30,365 bases of DNA from Roseiarcus sp049513815. Its GTDB lineage: Bacteria; Pseudomonadota; Alphaproteobacteria; Rhizobiales; Beijerinckiaceae. The stretch covers positions 1-30,365 of the forward strand of contig JBEKVR010000043.1 of the NCBI GenBank assembly GCA_049513815.1, written 5' to 3'. This document shows positions 1 through 8,082 of this stretch, in pieces (the stretch's first letter is position 1; each line of letters opens with the position of its first letter). Below the pieces are notes generated by a model that was not told where the DNA came from, searched no databases, and saw only the letters and a program-made list of their open reading frames with translations. Both the position numbers and the translations under genes were made by a program.

Positions 1-621
1 AAGAAGGCGGGCGTGCCGGTCTTCGGCATGGACGCCGGGATGAGCCCCTTGCTCGTCGCCAACGTCACAAGCAACGGCTACGAGATGGCCGCGGTCACCG
101 CGACCTATGTGGTCAATCGGATTGGCGGCAAAGGCGGCATTGTGGAATTCGTCTTCGACGCGTTCCCGCCCGTCCAGGTGCGCGACGTCATCGCCGACGC
201 GATCTTCAAGAACACGCCCGACGTCAAGATCATCGATCGCGTGACGCCCGACGTGCAGGACGGCGGCATCGCGGACTCGCGCGCGAAGATGGAAGCCATC
301 TTGGCCGCGCATCCGCAGAAGGGCTCGATCGCGGCGGTTTGGGCGGCGTGGGATCAGCCTGCGCTCGGCGCCCTCCAGGCGATCGAGGCGGCGGGCCGCG
401 CCGACGAAGGCATCGTCATCACCGGAATGGACGCCAATCCTCAGGCGCGTGAAGCGATCGCCAAGGGCGGCGCTTTCGAGGCTTCGATGGCGCAGGACTT
501 CAAGGGCATCGGCAAGACCGTCGCGGAGACGGTGCAGAAGTATCTCGCGGGCGAGAAGATCAAGCAGAGCGTGATCTATGTCCCGACGAAGCTGATCACC
601 CAAGAAAACGCCAAACAGTAG
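1..621 (+). CDS. Sugar ABC transporter substrate-binding protein, 5'-truncated by window edge
   Basis: This is the C-terminal 206 residues of a periplasmic binding protein of the ribose/galactose (RbsB-like, PF13407) type, which would deliver a sugar to the membrane complex encoded just downstream. The frame is open from base 1, so the N-terminus and signal peptide lie outside the window. Visible family features are the VPVFGMDAG strand near the start, an AAWDQPALGALQAIEAAG segment typical of the second lobe, and a VITGMDANPQ strand followed by a helix. It ends with a short C-terminal extension after YVPTKLIT. The ATPase gene follows after 56 bp. The sugar cannot be deduced from this fragment. 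The family assignment is firm. Confidence 0.9.
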   Translation, partial: KKAGVPVFGMDAGMSPLLVANVTSNGYEMAAVTATYVVNRIGGKGGIVEFVFDAFPPVQVRDVIADAIFKNTPDVKIIDRVTPDVQDGGIADSRAKMEAILAAHPQKGSIAAVWAAWDQPALGALQAIEAAGRADEGIVITGMDANPQAREAIAKGGAFEASMAQDFKGIGKTVAETVQKYLAGEKIKQSVIYVPTKLITQENAKQ

Positions 622-677
622 ACGGAGAGGTCTCGGCGGCCCGGGACAAGCGTTTCGGGTCGCTCGGGTCGCACGCA

Positions 678-2186
678 ATGAGCCTGCTCGCCGTCTCGCA
701 CTTGCGCAAGTCGTTTGGCGGCGCGGTCGCGCTGGCCGACGCGTCGCTCGAGTTGCGGGCGGGCGAGACGCACGCGCTCATGGGAGAGAACGGCGCCGGC
801 AAGAGCACGCTCATCAAGATCCTCGCCGGCGCAGTGGCGCCTGACGACGGCGAAATCCGCCTCGACGGCGCCGTCGTGGCGATCCGCGCTCCCGACGAAG
901 CGCAGAGACGCGGGCTGCGCTTCATCCACCAGGAGCTCAACACGGTGTTGGGCGTGAGCGTCGCCGAGAACATCTTTCTCGGCCGATCTTACCCAAACCA
1001 CTTCGGCCTGATCGACTGGCGCGCCCTCAACGCCAAGGCGTGCGCGGCGCTGGCGATGCTCGGCGTCGATCATATCGCTCCTTCCGTCCGCGTCGGGCAG
1101 CTTTCGGTCGGCGACCGTATGCTGGTCAAGATCGCTGCCGCCTTCCTGGAGGACGTGGACGCGAGCCATCCGCCGCGGATCTTCGTGCTCGACGAACCGA
1201 CCGCGGCGCTGAGCGGGCGGGAATCCGAGCGCCTGTTTCGCCTCATCGACGTGCTGCGCGGCCGCGGTTGCGGGATCATCTATGTCTCGCACCGTCTCGA
1301 CGAAGTGCTGTCGATCAGCGACCGGATCAGCGTGCTGCGCGATGGCGCGACGCGCGCCACCGTGCTGACCAACGAAACCAGCAAGTCGCAGCTCATCGAA
1401 CTGATGACCGGCCGCACGGCTGCGGCGTCGGGGCCCGCTGCGCCGGCGTCGGAGGCCGGGCCGGTCGCGCTGTCGGTCCAGGGTCTGACCAACGAGGCGT
1501 TGCAGGACGTGTCATTCGAGCTGCGCGAAGGCGAGATTCTCGGTTTCGTCGGCCTCGCCGGCGCGGGGCCGGAGCGGCTGATCGGCTCGCTCATCTCCCG
1601 TGCGGGATGGGGGCGCGTGGCGCTGAAGGGCGTTCCTTGGAACGATCGAGATCCTGCGAGCGCTTGGGCGCACGGCGTCGCGTCGGCGCCGCGGGAGCGC
1701 CGCGCGGAAGGATTGGTGCTCGCGCAGGACGTCGTGGCCAACGTGGTCTTGCCGCATCTGAGCCGGATGAAGCGGTGGGGGGTCTTTCTCGATCGCAGCG
1801 CCGAGCGCCGCCGGACCGAGGATATGAAGCGACAGGTCCGCCTCAAGGCGGCGAGCTTGCGGCAGAAGGTGCGCGAGCTGTCGGGCGGCAATCAGCAGAA
1901 GGTGATGTTTGCGCGCGCGGTGGCCGGCGAGGCGAAAATCCTGCTGCTCGACGAGCCGACGCGCGGGGTCGACGTCGGCGCAAAATTCGACATCTACGCG
2001 CTCCTGCGCGAACTCGCCGCGGGCGGCACCGGCGTTCTGGTCGTCTCCTCGGATCACGAGGAGATTCTGCACCTCTGCGCGCGCGTCGCCGTCATGCGCG
2101 AGGGACGGGTCTGCGCCATTCTTCCAACCCACGGTCTAACGCCCCAGCGGCTGCTGGCGCTCTGCTACGGCGAGACGGAGAGTTGA
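678..2186 (+). CDS. Sugar ABC transporter ATP-binding protein (RbsA-like, two ATPase domains)
   Basis: This 502-residue subunit has the usual length for an RbsA-type protein, which carries two fused nucleotide-binding domains and powers sugar import at the inner face of the cytoplasmic membrane. The first domain has Walker A GENGAGKST at about residues 36-44, an unusual signature LSVGDRMLVKIA, and Walker B followed by DEPTAALSGRE. The second domain has the degenerate Walker A region (GLAGAGPERLIG) that is normal for this family, a canonical LSGGNQQKV signature, and LLLDEPTRGVDVGA. It sits between the binding-protein gene and the permease gene (8 bp before the permease ATG), forming importer 1. 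The ATG at 678 has only a weak ribosome-binding site. Substrate unknown. Confidence 0.95.
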   Translation: MSLLAVSHLRKSFGGAVALADASLELRAGETHALMGENGAGKSTLIKILAGAVAPDDGEIRLDGAVVAIRAPDEAQRRGLRFIHQELNTVLGVSVAENIFLGRSYPNHFGLIDWRALNAKACAALAMLGVDHIAPSVRVGQLSVGDRMLVKIAAAFLEDVDASHPPRIFVLDEPTAALSGRESERLFRLIDVLRGRGCGIIYVSHRLDEVLSISDRISVLRDGATRATVLTNETSKSQLIELMTGRTAAASGPAAPASEAGPVALSVQGLTNEALQDVSFELREGEILGFVGLAGAGPERLIGSLISRAGWGRVALKGVPWNDRDPASAWAHGVASAPRERRAEGLVLAQDVVANVVLPHLSRMKRWGVFLDRSAERRRTEDMKRQVRLKAASLRQKVRELSGGNQQKVMFARAVAGEAKILLLDEPTRGVDVGAKFDIYALLRELAAGGTGVLVVSSDHEEILHLCARVAVMREGRVCAILPTHGLTPQRLLALCYGETES

Positions 2187-2193
2187 TCTTCCG

Positions 2194-3150
2194 ATGTTGA
2201 AAGCTGTTCGCCAGTACGGCACGCTGATTGGCTTCGCCGTCATCTTTATCTTCTTCTGGACGTCCTTGCCGGACACCTTCGTCACGTCCCGCAATCTTCT
2301 CAACATCACGCAACAGGTGAGCATGCTGGCGGTCGTGTCCTTCACCATGACGATCGTCATGGCGATGGGCGACTTCGACCTCAGCGTCGGTTCGATGGCG
2401 AGTCTCGCTGGCATCGTCGCCGCCACCGCGTTCGTCGCCGGATTCTCACCCGGGGTCGCCATTGCCGCGGCGCTCGCGGTCGGTCTGATCGGCGGCTTGG
2501 CGAATGGCGTTCTGGTGGCCTATGTGGGCATCCTTCCGTTCATTGCGACGCTGGGCGCGCTGACGGTGTTCAGCGGCCTCGCGTTCCGCATTTCGGACGG
2601 TAAGACGATCTTCGGCGCGGCGATCCCCGAATCCTTCTCCGGCTTCGCGCGCGGCGGCGTGCCGTTGGGTCCGGCGGGCGTTGCCATGCCCAATCTGACG
2701 CTGGTAGCGATTGCGACTTTGTTTCTCACCTGGACGTTCCTGGAACAGACGATCTTTGGCCGCCGTCTGTACGCGATCGGCGGCAACGCCGAGGCGGCCA
2801 GACTCGCCGGAATTCATATCAAGCGATTGCGCTGCGTGGCGTTCGGGCTCTCGGGTCTTGGCGCGGCGGTGGCGGGCCTGATGATGTCGAGCCGGGTGGC
2901 GTCCGCCAATCCGACGCAGGGCGCCGGACTCATGCTCGACGCGATCGCGGCGGTCTTTCTTGGGACGACAATGAGCGACGAAGGACAGCCGCGCGTCCTG
3001 TTCACGCTGGTGGGCGTACTGATGCTCGGCGTGCTCGCCAACGGCCTGACGCAGATGAATGTCAACAGCTACGTTCGCGAAATGATCACGGGTTCGATCA
3101 TCATCATCGCCGTCGGCGCGGGCAGCTTCGGGCGCATGCGAGCGACCTAA
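2194..3150 (+). CDS. Sugar ABC transporter permease (RbsC-like)
   Basis: This 318-residue inner-membrane protein belongs to the branched-chain amino acid/ribose permease superfamily (BPD_transp_2). It consists of successive hydrophobic helices, with the family hallmarks GDFDLSVGSMASLAG near residues 65-80 (usually GGIDLSVGS; here Asp-Phe replaces Gly-Ile), FGRRLYAIGGNAEAARLAGI in the cytoplasmic loop, and a C-terminal GVLANGLTQMNVNSYVREMITG. It completes importer 1 and starts 7 bp after the ATPase stop. No gene of the same strand follows before the mobile-DNA scar, so any catabolic genes once attached to this importer have been lost or lie upstream of the window. Confidence 0.95.
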   Translation: MLKAVRQYGTLIGFAVIFIFFWTSLPDTFVTSRNLLNITQQVSMLAVVSFTMTIVMAMGDFDLSVGSMASLAGIVAATAFVAGFSPGVAIAAALAVGLIGGLANGVLVAYVGILPFIATLGALTVFSGLAFRISDGKTIFGAAIPESFSGFARGGVPLGPAGVAMPNLTLVAIATLFLTWTFLEQTIFGRRLYAIGGNAEAARLAGIHIKRLRCVAFGLSGLGAAVAGLMMSSRVASANPTQGAGLMLDAIAAVFLGTTMSDEGQPRVLFTLVGVLMLGVLANGLTQMNVNSYVREMITGSIIIIAVGAGSFGRMRAT

Positions 3151-3635
3151 CGGCACCGGCCGCGCGCGTCACAGACGAGGCCCGATTCGACGCAAATCCG
3201 GAGCCGCAATTCGGCGAGCGTTGACGGACGACACGGATGACGCCCACCTTCCGAGGAGGTACAGGACAGTGGGACAAATAGGGGCAAAAAGCCAAGTTAA
3301 ATCAGCGATCCTCTGAAGGGTTGGCGTGCCACTCAGGACAAAACTGCGAACACCTATGTGATTGAAATACCGATAGGATTCTTAAGACCTTGTCTGACCA
3401 CTTCGCGTTTATGAGCGACAAGTCGTGGGCGCGCTGTTGACCGGCGCAATGCGACCCGAAACGAGACCCTCCGTCGACCGCGCCTGAATGACCGAGGATG
3501 GCCGAAGAACGAACCCGCTTCGCGGGAGGTCTCTGGGCTGAGAGTGTGACTACGACCCCGGCGTTCCGCTTGCCTTTTGAGAGCGTCGGCTGGCCCTGAC
3601 CAAAATGGCTCCTTTCCATTCGAAGGGGGCGGTCC
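3151..3635. other. Gene-free stretch with repeat copy 1
   Basis: About 485 bp lie between the permease and the integrase remnant. The stretch contains repeat copy 1 (listed separately). An opposite-strand open frame at 3302-3649 runs across the repeat and reads like non-coding mobile-element debris. I see no clear terminator after the permease. Confidence 0.6.
3323..3382 (-). repeat. 60-bp dispersed repeat, copy 1 (inverted relative to copies 2 and 3)
   Basis: Read on the minus strand, these 60 bp match 19372-19431 with 4 mismatches. The inner 43 bp (3323-3365) match 29495-29537 with 1 mismatch. The core contains GGTGTTCGCAGTTTTGTCCT and ends in GGCACGCC. The similarity stops sharply on the GGCRCGCC side in all three copies and fades gradually on the other side, which is what the end of a transposable element would give. 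The core has no internal hairpin. The element family is not recognised. Confidence 0.85.
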
Positions 3636-3755
3636 ATGAACAAGCCCATTTCTTCCGCGGCCGGCGGCAGCAGCCTGCGTCAGCGCCTCATCGACGACAT
3701 GAACATGTGCCGGTTCTCGCCCGAGACCCAGCGCAACTATATCCGTGACGTGGGC
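3636..3755 (+). pseudogene. N-terminal remnant of a tyrosine site-specific recombinase
   Basis: The first ~39 codons encode the start of an integrase N-terminal SAM-like (core-binding) domain: LRQRLIDDMNMCRFSPETQ followed by NYIRDV. This is the pattern seen in the tyrosine recombinases that accompany some IS91-type elements in proteobacteria. It begins with ATG after a GGGGGCGG ribosome-binding-like stretch. After IRDV the frame turns into unrelated Arg-rich sequence, because the DNA joins a DUF736 gene fragment in another frame. No catalytic domain remains, so it cannot be active. The recombinase identification is good; the exact element is inferred. Confidence 0.75.
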
Positions 3756-3756
3756 G

Positions 3757-3978
3757 CTTCCGAGCTACCGCGTCGTCATCGAGGGCGCGCACGGCTCGGT
3801 CGAACTCGGGGCCGCCTGGAAGCGCACCTCCGAACAGGGCCGCGAGTTCCTGTCGGTCAGCCTCGACGACCCGGCGCTCATGCATCCGATGAGCGCGGCG
3901 CTCATGCCCGCCGAGAATGGCAAGGGTGCGATCTCGATTTGGTCGCGCGCCGCGAAGCGCCAGGCCGAAGCCGCCTAA
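3757..3978 (+). pseudogene. C-terminal remnant of a DUF736 family protein
   Basis: In the +1 frame relative to the preceding integrase remnant, this segment encodes PSYRVVIEGAHGSVELGAAW, then KRTSEQGREFLSVSLDDP and a closing IWSR block. This matches the second half of DUF736 proteins (GAAWKKTS, REYLSVKLDDP, IWSR). DUF736 proteins are small, of unknown function, and common on alphaproteobacterial plasmids and integrative conjugative elements. The N-terminal half is missing and there is no native start. A good terminator follows at 3993. The fragment shows that a conjugative or plasmid-type element once extended here and lost its interior by a deletion joining near 3750-3762. Confidence 0.75.
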
Positions 3979-3992
3979 CGCTCGTGCCAAAG

Positions 3993-4021
3993 CCGGCCGC
4001 CTCCGGGCAGCCGGTTTTCTT
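3993..4021 (+). terminator. Rho-independent terminator after the DUF736 remnant
   Basis: The arms CCGGCCGCC and GGCAGCCGG form a 9-bp stem with one mismatch around a TCCG loop, followed directly by TTTTCTT. It lies 15 bp after the DUF736 stop and is most likely that gene's original terminator. Confidence 0.7.
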
Positions 4022-4164
4022 GTGATCAGCCTCGACCTGTTCGATTGAGACAGTGCGGTTTGACGCACAGCAATGCCGGGTTCACGCGCGGTCCGACAAC
4101 CATATGCCTGATGGCATGCCCGATCGCGACGTCTTGTAACCGCGCGGCCCACGCCGATCGGACA

Positions 4165-5523
4165 TCAAATTGATCCGTGCGCGACGGCGGTATCAACCCA
4201 TTCGACCCATCCTCGAATCGTTGGCCATTTTTCGTGCTCGCCCGTCAAAAACGAGTAGTGCTCGCGCGTCACGTCGCCCGAGTTTACGCCTTCGCTGTGA
4301 TCGAGGATCTGCTTGATGTCGTAAAGCTTCAGGCGAGCGACCTGCGCGTAGGTAGTGCCAAATGCCCGGCGCATGTCGTGCGGCGAGGATTCGTTCCCGG
4401 GGATCGAAGCGAACAAGTGCGTCAGCGAACTCGGGTGGATGGTCGCCGCCGGAGAAGCATTGCGCCGGTTCTGCATCGCGGGGAATAAGAACTCTGAATC
4501 GCGAGCTAGCGAAATGGCACGCTTGACGACAGCCCAGGCGTTCGGCGGCAGCGGCACCACGTGCGAGCCGGGGTCGAGGCCCCGGCGGGCACGCATTGCG
4601 GCCGTCTTGCGATGCAATGGCGGTATTTTCCATAAGCCGCCAAACTCGCCTGCGGGCTCGAATTCCGCGCGTCTGGCGAGCGCCACGGCGCGCCGGCGCT
4701 GGACGCTGTAGACGAGCAGCTTGCCGGCCAGGCGGTCGCGCTCGGGCGCGCTGCCGGTGTTGAGCCACTGCATGATGCGCGCTACATCGTCGGCGCTCGG
4801 GACCTTGAGAGCGTTGGCGCCATCGTCGCTTTCATCGAGCGAGCGCTCGGGCGCCCGGAGGCTGTCCATGATTCCCGGCTCGACGTTGGTCTTCCTCTGC
4901 ATGGCGTCCGAGCCGAGGAACTTGAACAGTCGGCGCAATGCGATGGTCGACGATTCCGCCTGACGTTCGGCGCCCCTCTTGGAGATCGCGGCCACGGCTT
5001 CCGCAAGTTCCAGCCGCGTGATCGAATTCACCAGTCGAGAATGCAGCGGCTTGATTTCGGCGGTGTTGAGCGCCCATCGATAAAAGTCGGCCGTCGTCTC
5101 GCGCCGCGTCCGCTTGACGTCGTCAAGCCACGAGGACATCGCGTGCTTGAACATGAGGGATTGCGGTGGCGTTACCCTCGGCGGCGGCGGGGGCGCCGGC
5201 TTGACTTCCACGCCAAGCTTTTCCGAGCGGCGTTTCGCCAGGAACGCGGGCCATTGCCGTGACCAGTGGCTGAACGGAGGATCGTCGGTGCGGCATTGCA
5301 GGTCGAAGTGGGCGAGGAGGTCGCGCGCCTCGTCGAGGCTCCATTCGGCGCCAAGCACGAACCGGTAATCCTTGCCGCGCCAAGCGCGCCGAATCGTCCA
5401 TTCCCACTTGTTCGGCCCACGCACCCGCAACACGAGTCCGCGCGCTCGCCCGTCGCGGACGTCGGCGTACTTAGCGTCGGCGATGGCTTTGTTGACGGCT
5501 CGCTGCGTCAGGGGAGGGGGCAT
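4165..5523 (-). CDS. Tyrosine-type integrase (phage/ICE integrase)
   Basis: This 452-residue site-specific recombinase would integrate and excise a genomic island. The N-terminal ~75 residues (LTQRAVNKAIADAKYADVRDG, later GLVLRVRG and YRFVLGAEWSLDEAR) resemble the arm-type DNA-binding domain DUF4102. A core-binding region follows, and the C-terminal third carries catalytic motifs: an Arg-rich YSVQRRRAVAL segment in the position of the first catalytic Arg, HDMRRAFGT (HxxR) near 382-385, and a nucleophile Tyr in TREHYSF near 423. The gene appears intact. Its start lies about 150 bp from a tRNA-Arg 3' half (5677-5723), the usual arrangement of an island integrase next to its attachment site. Strand and position place it inside the element, left of the att site. 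Confidence 0.9.
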   Translation of the reverse strand: MPPPLTQRAVNKAIADAKYADVRDGRARGLVLRVRGPNKWEWTIRRAWRGKDYRFVLGAEWSLDEARDLLAHFDLQCRTDDPPFSHWSRQWPAFLAKRRSEKLGVEVKPAPPPPPRVTPPQSLMFKHAMSSWLDDVKRTRRETTADFYRWALNTAEIKPLHSRLVNSITRLELAEAVAAISKRGAERQAESSTIALRRLFKFLGSDAMQRKTNVEPGIMDSLRAPERSLDESDDGANALKVPSADDVARIMQWLNTGSAPERDRLAGKLLVYSVQRRRAVALARRAEFEPAGEFGGLWKIPPLHRKTAAMRARRGLDPGSHVVPLPPNAWAVVKRAISLARDSEFLFPAMQNRRNASPAATIHPSSLTHLFASIPGNESSPHDMRRAFGTTYAQVARLKLYDIKQILDHSEGVNSGDVTREHYSFLTGEHEKWPTIRGWVEWVDTAVAHGSI

Positions 5524-5676
5524 CGGTGTGGGCGACCTGTGGGCGACCTTGAACCGATGGCGATAATAGCGGGATTTTCACGGGCTGCAATCGATTTTCG
5601 TGCAACCGATTGATGGGTATGGGAAACATAACTCGAGTTAGGTTTACAAGAAGTCGCCACAGGGGTCATCTCACTC

Positions 5677-5723
5677 GACTACGAATCTGGGGGTCGGGAG
5701 TTCGAATCTCTCCGGGCGCGCCA
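5677..5723 (+). other. tRNA-Arg(ACG) 3'-half fragment, attachment site (att)
   Basis: The sequence reads as the 3' part of a tRNA: anticodon loop CTACGAA (anticodon ACG), 3' anticodon stem TCTGG, variable loop, T-arm GGGAG-TTCGAAT-CTCTC, acceptor strand CGGGCGC, discriminator G and encoded CCA. The matching 5' half (D-arm and 5' acceptor GCGCCCG) is absent upstream, so it is not a working tRNA. Such 3' duplicates arise when an island integrates into a tRNA gene. The + orientation implies that the integrated element lies to the left, where the tyrosine integrase is. Confidence 0.85.
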
Positions 5724-6122
5724 CTTCGGCAAACGTCTGCGAACACCGCGGAACGCGGTCAAGCGGGTCGCAACAGCGGGTTCCAGCGTCGCTTCGTCGC
5801 CGACTATGCGGACAGCGCCGTCGTCGACCTCGATCTGGTGAACGTGCGACTGACTTTAGGCCTTGCGAAAAGGGATGGCGCCGGAGGAGAGATTCTCCCG
5901 CAAGCGGCCGAATTTCTCGACCACCTCGGTTTCGATCGCCGTAGAGCGGCCAGAAGCGGAGACAAGGCGGTTGAGCGCTCGCGGCGAATCAGGCGCAGTT
6001 CGACGGATTTGAAACCATTTCCGGCGCCGCGGCGGCCCAGCAGACGACGCCAATCGCTTCGCAGCGATCAGGCTCGGCGTTGTCAGATTCGCGAGCGCGA
6101 CGTCAGATGTCGCCGGCGGCGC
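5679..6122 (-). pseudogene. C-terminal remnant of a serine recombinase ending inside the att site
   Basis: The minus-strand frame reads ETEVVEKFGRLRENLSSG then AIPFRKA, a TAA stop at 5856-5858, and continues in frame with QIEVDDGAVRIVGDEATLE and KWRARRDSNSRPPDS to a TAG at 5679-5681. These segments match the C-terminal end of alphaproteobacterial serine recombinases (typically FRKAY..., IDRVEVDD). The in-frame TAA falls where a Tyr codon is usual, so one nonsense change probably inactivated it. The last ~14 codons are encoded by the antisense of the tRNA-Arg 3' half, so the gene end and att site overlap. No catalytic resolvase domain remains. Upstream of about 6053 the homology is unclear. 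Confidence 0.7.
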
Positions 6123-6126
6123 CGGA

Positions 6127-8082
6127 TCACGATGCCGGCTCGAAGAAGAATGTCGCCAAAGGTTCGAGCGAGATTCGCGATGTGCTCAGGGGGCGCATAG
6201 CGCGATCAAGCCAATCCGCGTCGGCGGCCGCCGTCGCGAAAGTCGCCGCGTCGAGCGTCGCCGAGCGTCCGGCGCCGCCGAGAGAGAACGACCGCGTCTC
6301 TCGGTTCGGATTGGCGACGACCAGGCGCGTTCCGCCGGGTCGAGTCACGGCGATGCCTGCAAGCCCTTCGGGCAGTCCCTCGATGGCCAGGCGCTTCTCG
6401 GCCGCAGCCAAGGCCTTCAAGACATGGAAGATGGGATAGACCTCGGCTTCAGGATGTTCGTCGTACCACGGGCGGGCGACCGGCCCGGACCGCGCAAGGA
6501 CGCCAAAAGGCCCCACCGGCGCGGCGAGCGCGATCGCCTCGACGCCGTGGCCCGCAGTGGCCGAAAGCGCTCCGACCGCCCAAGCGGCGCCGAACAGCGC
6601 ACGGGCGCGCGGGTCCCAAGTCGCCATGGTGAGGCGGAGTTGATCGGGATTAGCGGAGACGGACGCCCCGTAGGGGTTGAAGCGCATGCCGATCGCCGTC
6701 AGGCCGAGGCGATAGGCGCGCTGACCGGCGATCGCGTGGGCGCTACGGGACGTGTGCGGCACGGTTTCGAGCGTCTGCATGACGCTGCCGTCGTCGGCGG
6801 CGTGGACGATCGCCGAACTGCCGTGGGTGACGTAATCCGATTCGACGCCCTCGGGACGACAGCGATTGAACTCGGTGAAGTTCGTCAGGACGCCGGCGCC
6901 GATGCGCGCGCCGGGAAATGCAGAACGTAGTCCTAGACAGGCTTCCCGCGGCGAAAGCCCAGTCGGCCAGATCCCGTTTGGCTGGTAGCTGAGCAGATAA
7001 GCAGCCGGCAGAGCGACGACATGCTTTGGCGTCGCGCCGAGTTCGGCGCAGACGCGCACGACGCGTTCGAGCTGGGGAGCGGCCGACGCATTATCGTCGA
7101 GCACGATCTCCATGTCGATTGAACCGCCAGCGTCGAACCATGGCTTCGCTTCGGCCATCAGGCGAGCGACGTTGTCGGGCGTGACGCGCAGCAGCAGCGT
7201 TTTCAGCCCGCTTCCTGTGAGGAGGCGAGCATCGTTGCGGTCGGGCAGCCACCCGGCTTCGGCGGCGAGAAGGATCGCCGGCGCCGATTCCGCGAGCTCG
7301 GTGCCGAGTCGAACCGACGCTTCTGCGGGCGCCGTCGCCGCCTGCGCGCGCCCTTCGGCCTGGATGCGGATCTCCTGTCGGACGGTCGAGCCGGCCGGAA
7401 TCGTGTAGGCGAACGGTTCGACTAGCGGACGGCAATAAGTTTTGAACGACGCGTCCGACCAATTGCGCTGATCTTCCATCTCGAAGACCTCGCCCAAGAA
7501 CGCGATGTCCAACTTCACGCCGTCGATGTCGAACGCGAGCTTGGCGATGTCCTTGATCGGCTGGGCAGGCGAGATCAAATCGGGCATCGTCGACCGACGG
7601 ACGACGCCCGACGGCGACGTCACGTCGACCGGACGCCCCGCGACGCCGGCGAGCGGGTGCAGGAGCGTGAAGCCGGTGCGGTTGGTGGCGAAATCGCGCC
7701 TTGCGGTCGCTTCGCCGATGGCTGTAACGACGCCGTTGGGCGAGCCCTCGTAGACGACGCGGCAATCCAGAGCGCCGTCTGCGATTTCGAAGCGGCGCTC
7801 GTAATGGAATCCGCCACTTCGCGTTTCGAGCCTTTCGAACATGACGCGCGGCGGCAGCGTCACCCAGTCTTGATCGCGGATGGGAAAGTCGATCTGCCGC
7901 ACGAGCTCGGCCGCTCCGAAACAGATCTTGCGAAGCGCGCCGCCGTCGATCGCCGCGACGATCGGCCCCGCCAACATGGCACGAGGTCGAGCGGGCGCCT
8001 CGACAGAGCCAAACGCGAAGACAAGGCGCTCGCTCTCGCTTGGAGCGGAGGGCGCGCTCTGTTTCGTTGAACTGTTCGTCAT
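6127..8082 (-). CDS. apnL: D-apionate lactonase-like protein
   Basis: This 651-residue protein has no signal peptide and is probably cytosolic. Segments such as FTLLHPLAGVAG, SPAQPIKDI, FEMEDQRNWSDASFKTYCRP and the following EPFAYTIPAGSTVRQEI are what I recall from the ApnL family, whose characterised members hydrolyse D-apionolactone to D-apionate in apiose catabolism. The N-terminal half looks like a beta-rich domain and the C-terminal half a TIM-barrel-like domain. The ATG at 8082 has an AAGGA ribosome-binding site about 10 bases upstream. None of the characterised partner genes (apiose dehydrogenase, apionate oxidoisomerase, the oia genes) is visible, so the substrate could be another aldonolactone. 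Family assignment rests on remembered motifs and is moderately sure. Confidence 0.62.
   Translation of the reverse strand: MTNSSTKQSAPSAPSESERLVFAFGSVEAPARPRAMLAGPIVAAIDGGALRKICFGAAELVRQIDFPIRDQDWVTLPPRVMFERLETRSGGFHYERRFEIADGALDCRVVYEGSPNGVVTAIGEATARRDFATNRTGFTLLHPLAGVAGRPVDVTSPSGVVRRSTMPDLISPAQPIKDIAKLAFDIDGVKLDIAFLGEVFEMEDQRNWSDASFKTYCRPLVEPFAYTIPAGSTVRQEIRIQAEGRAQAATAPAEASVRLGTELAESAPAILLAAEAGWLPDRNDARLLTGSGLKTLLLRVTPDNVARLMAEAKPWFDAGGSIDMEIVLDDNASAAPQLERVVRVCAELGATPKHVVALPAAYLLSYQPNGIWPTGLSPREACLGLRSAFPGARIGAGVLTNFTEFNRCRPEGVESDYVTHGSSAIVHAADDGSVMQTLETVPHTSRSAHAIAGQRAYRLGLTAIGMRFNPYGASVSANPDQLRLTMATWDPRARALFGAAWAVGALSATAGHGVEAIALAAPVGPFGVLARSGPVARPWYDEHPEAEVYPIFHVLKALAAAEKRLAIEGLPEGLAGIAVTRPGGTRLVVANPNRETRSFSLGGAGRSATLDAATFATAAADADWLDRAMRPLSTSRISLEPLATFFFEPAS

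Noticed and set aside
3302..3649. Minus-strand open frame of 115 codons
   Set aside because: It runs through repeat copy 1 and overlaps the integrase remnant; the shared peptide FQSHRCSQFCPEW only reflects the DNA repeat seen again at 29.5 kb.
5677..5723. Working tRNA-Arg gene
   Set aside because: The D-arm, 5' anticodon stem and 5' acceptor strand are missing upstream, so no cloverleaf can form.
5610..6200. Plus-strand open frame of 196 codons
   Set aside because: It crosses the tRNA fragment and lies antisense to the serine-recombinase remnant, with no recognisable domain of its own.
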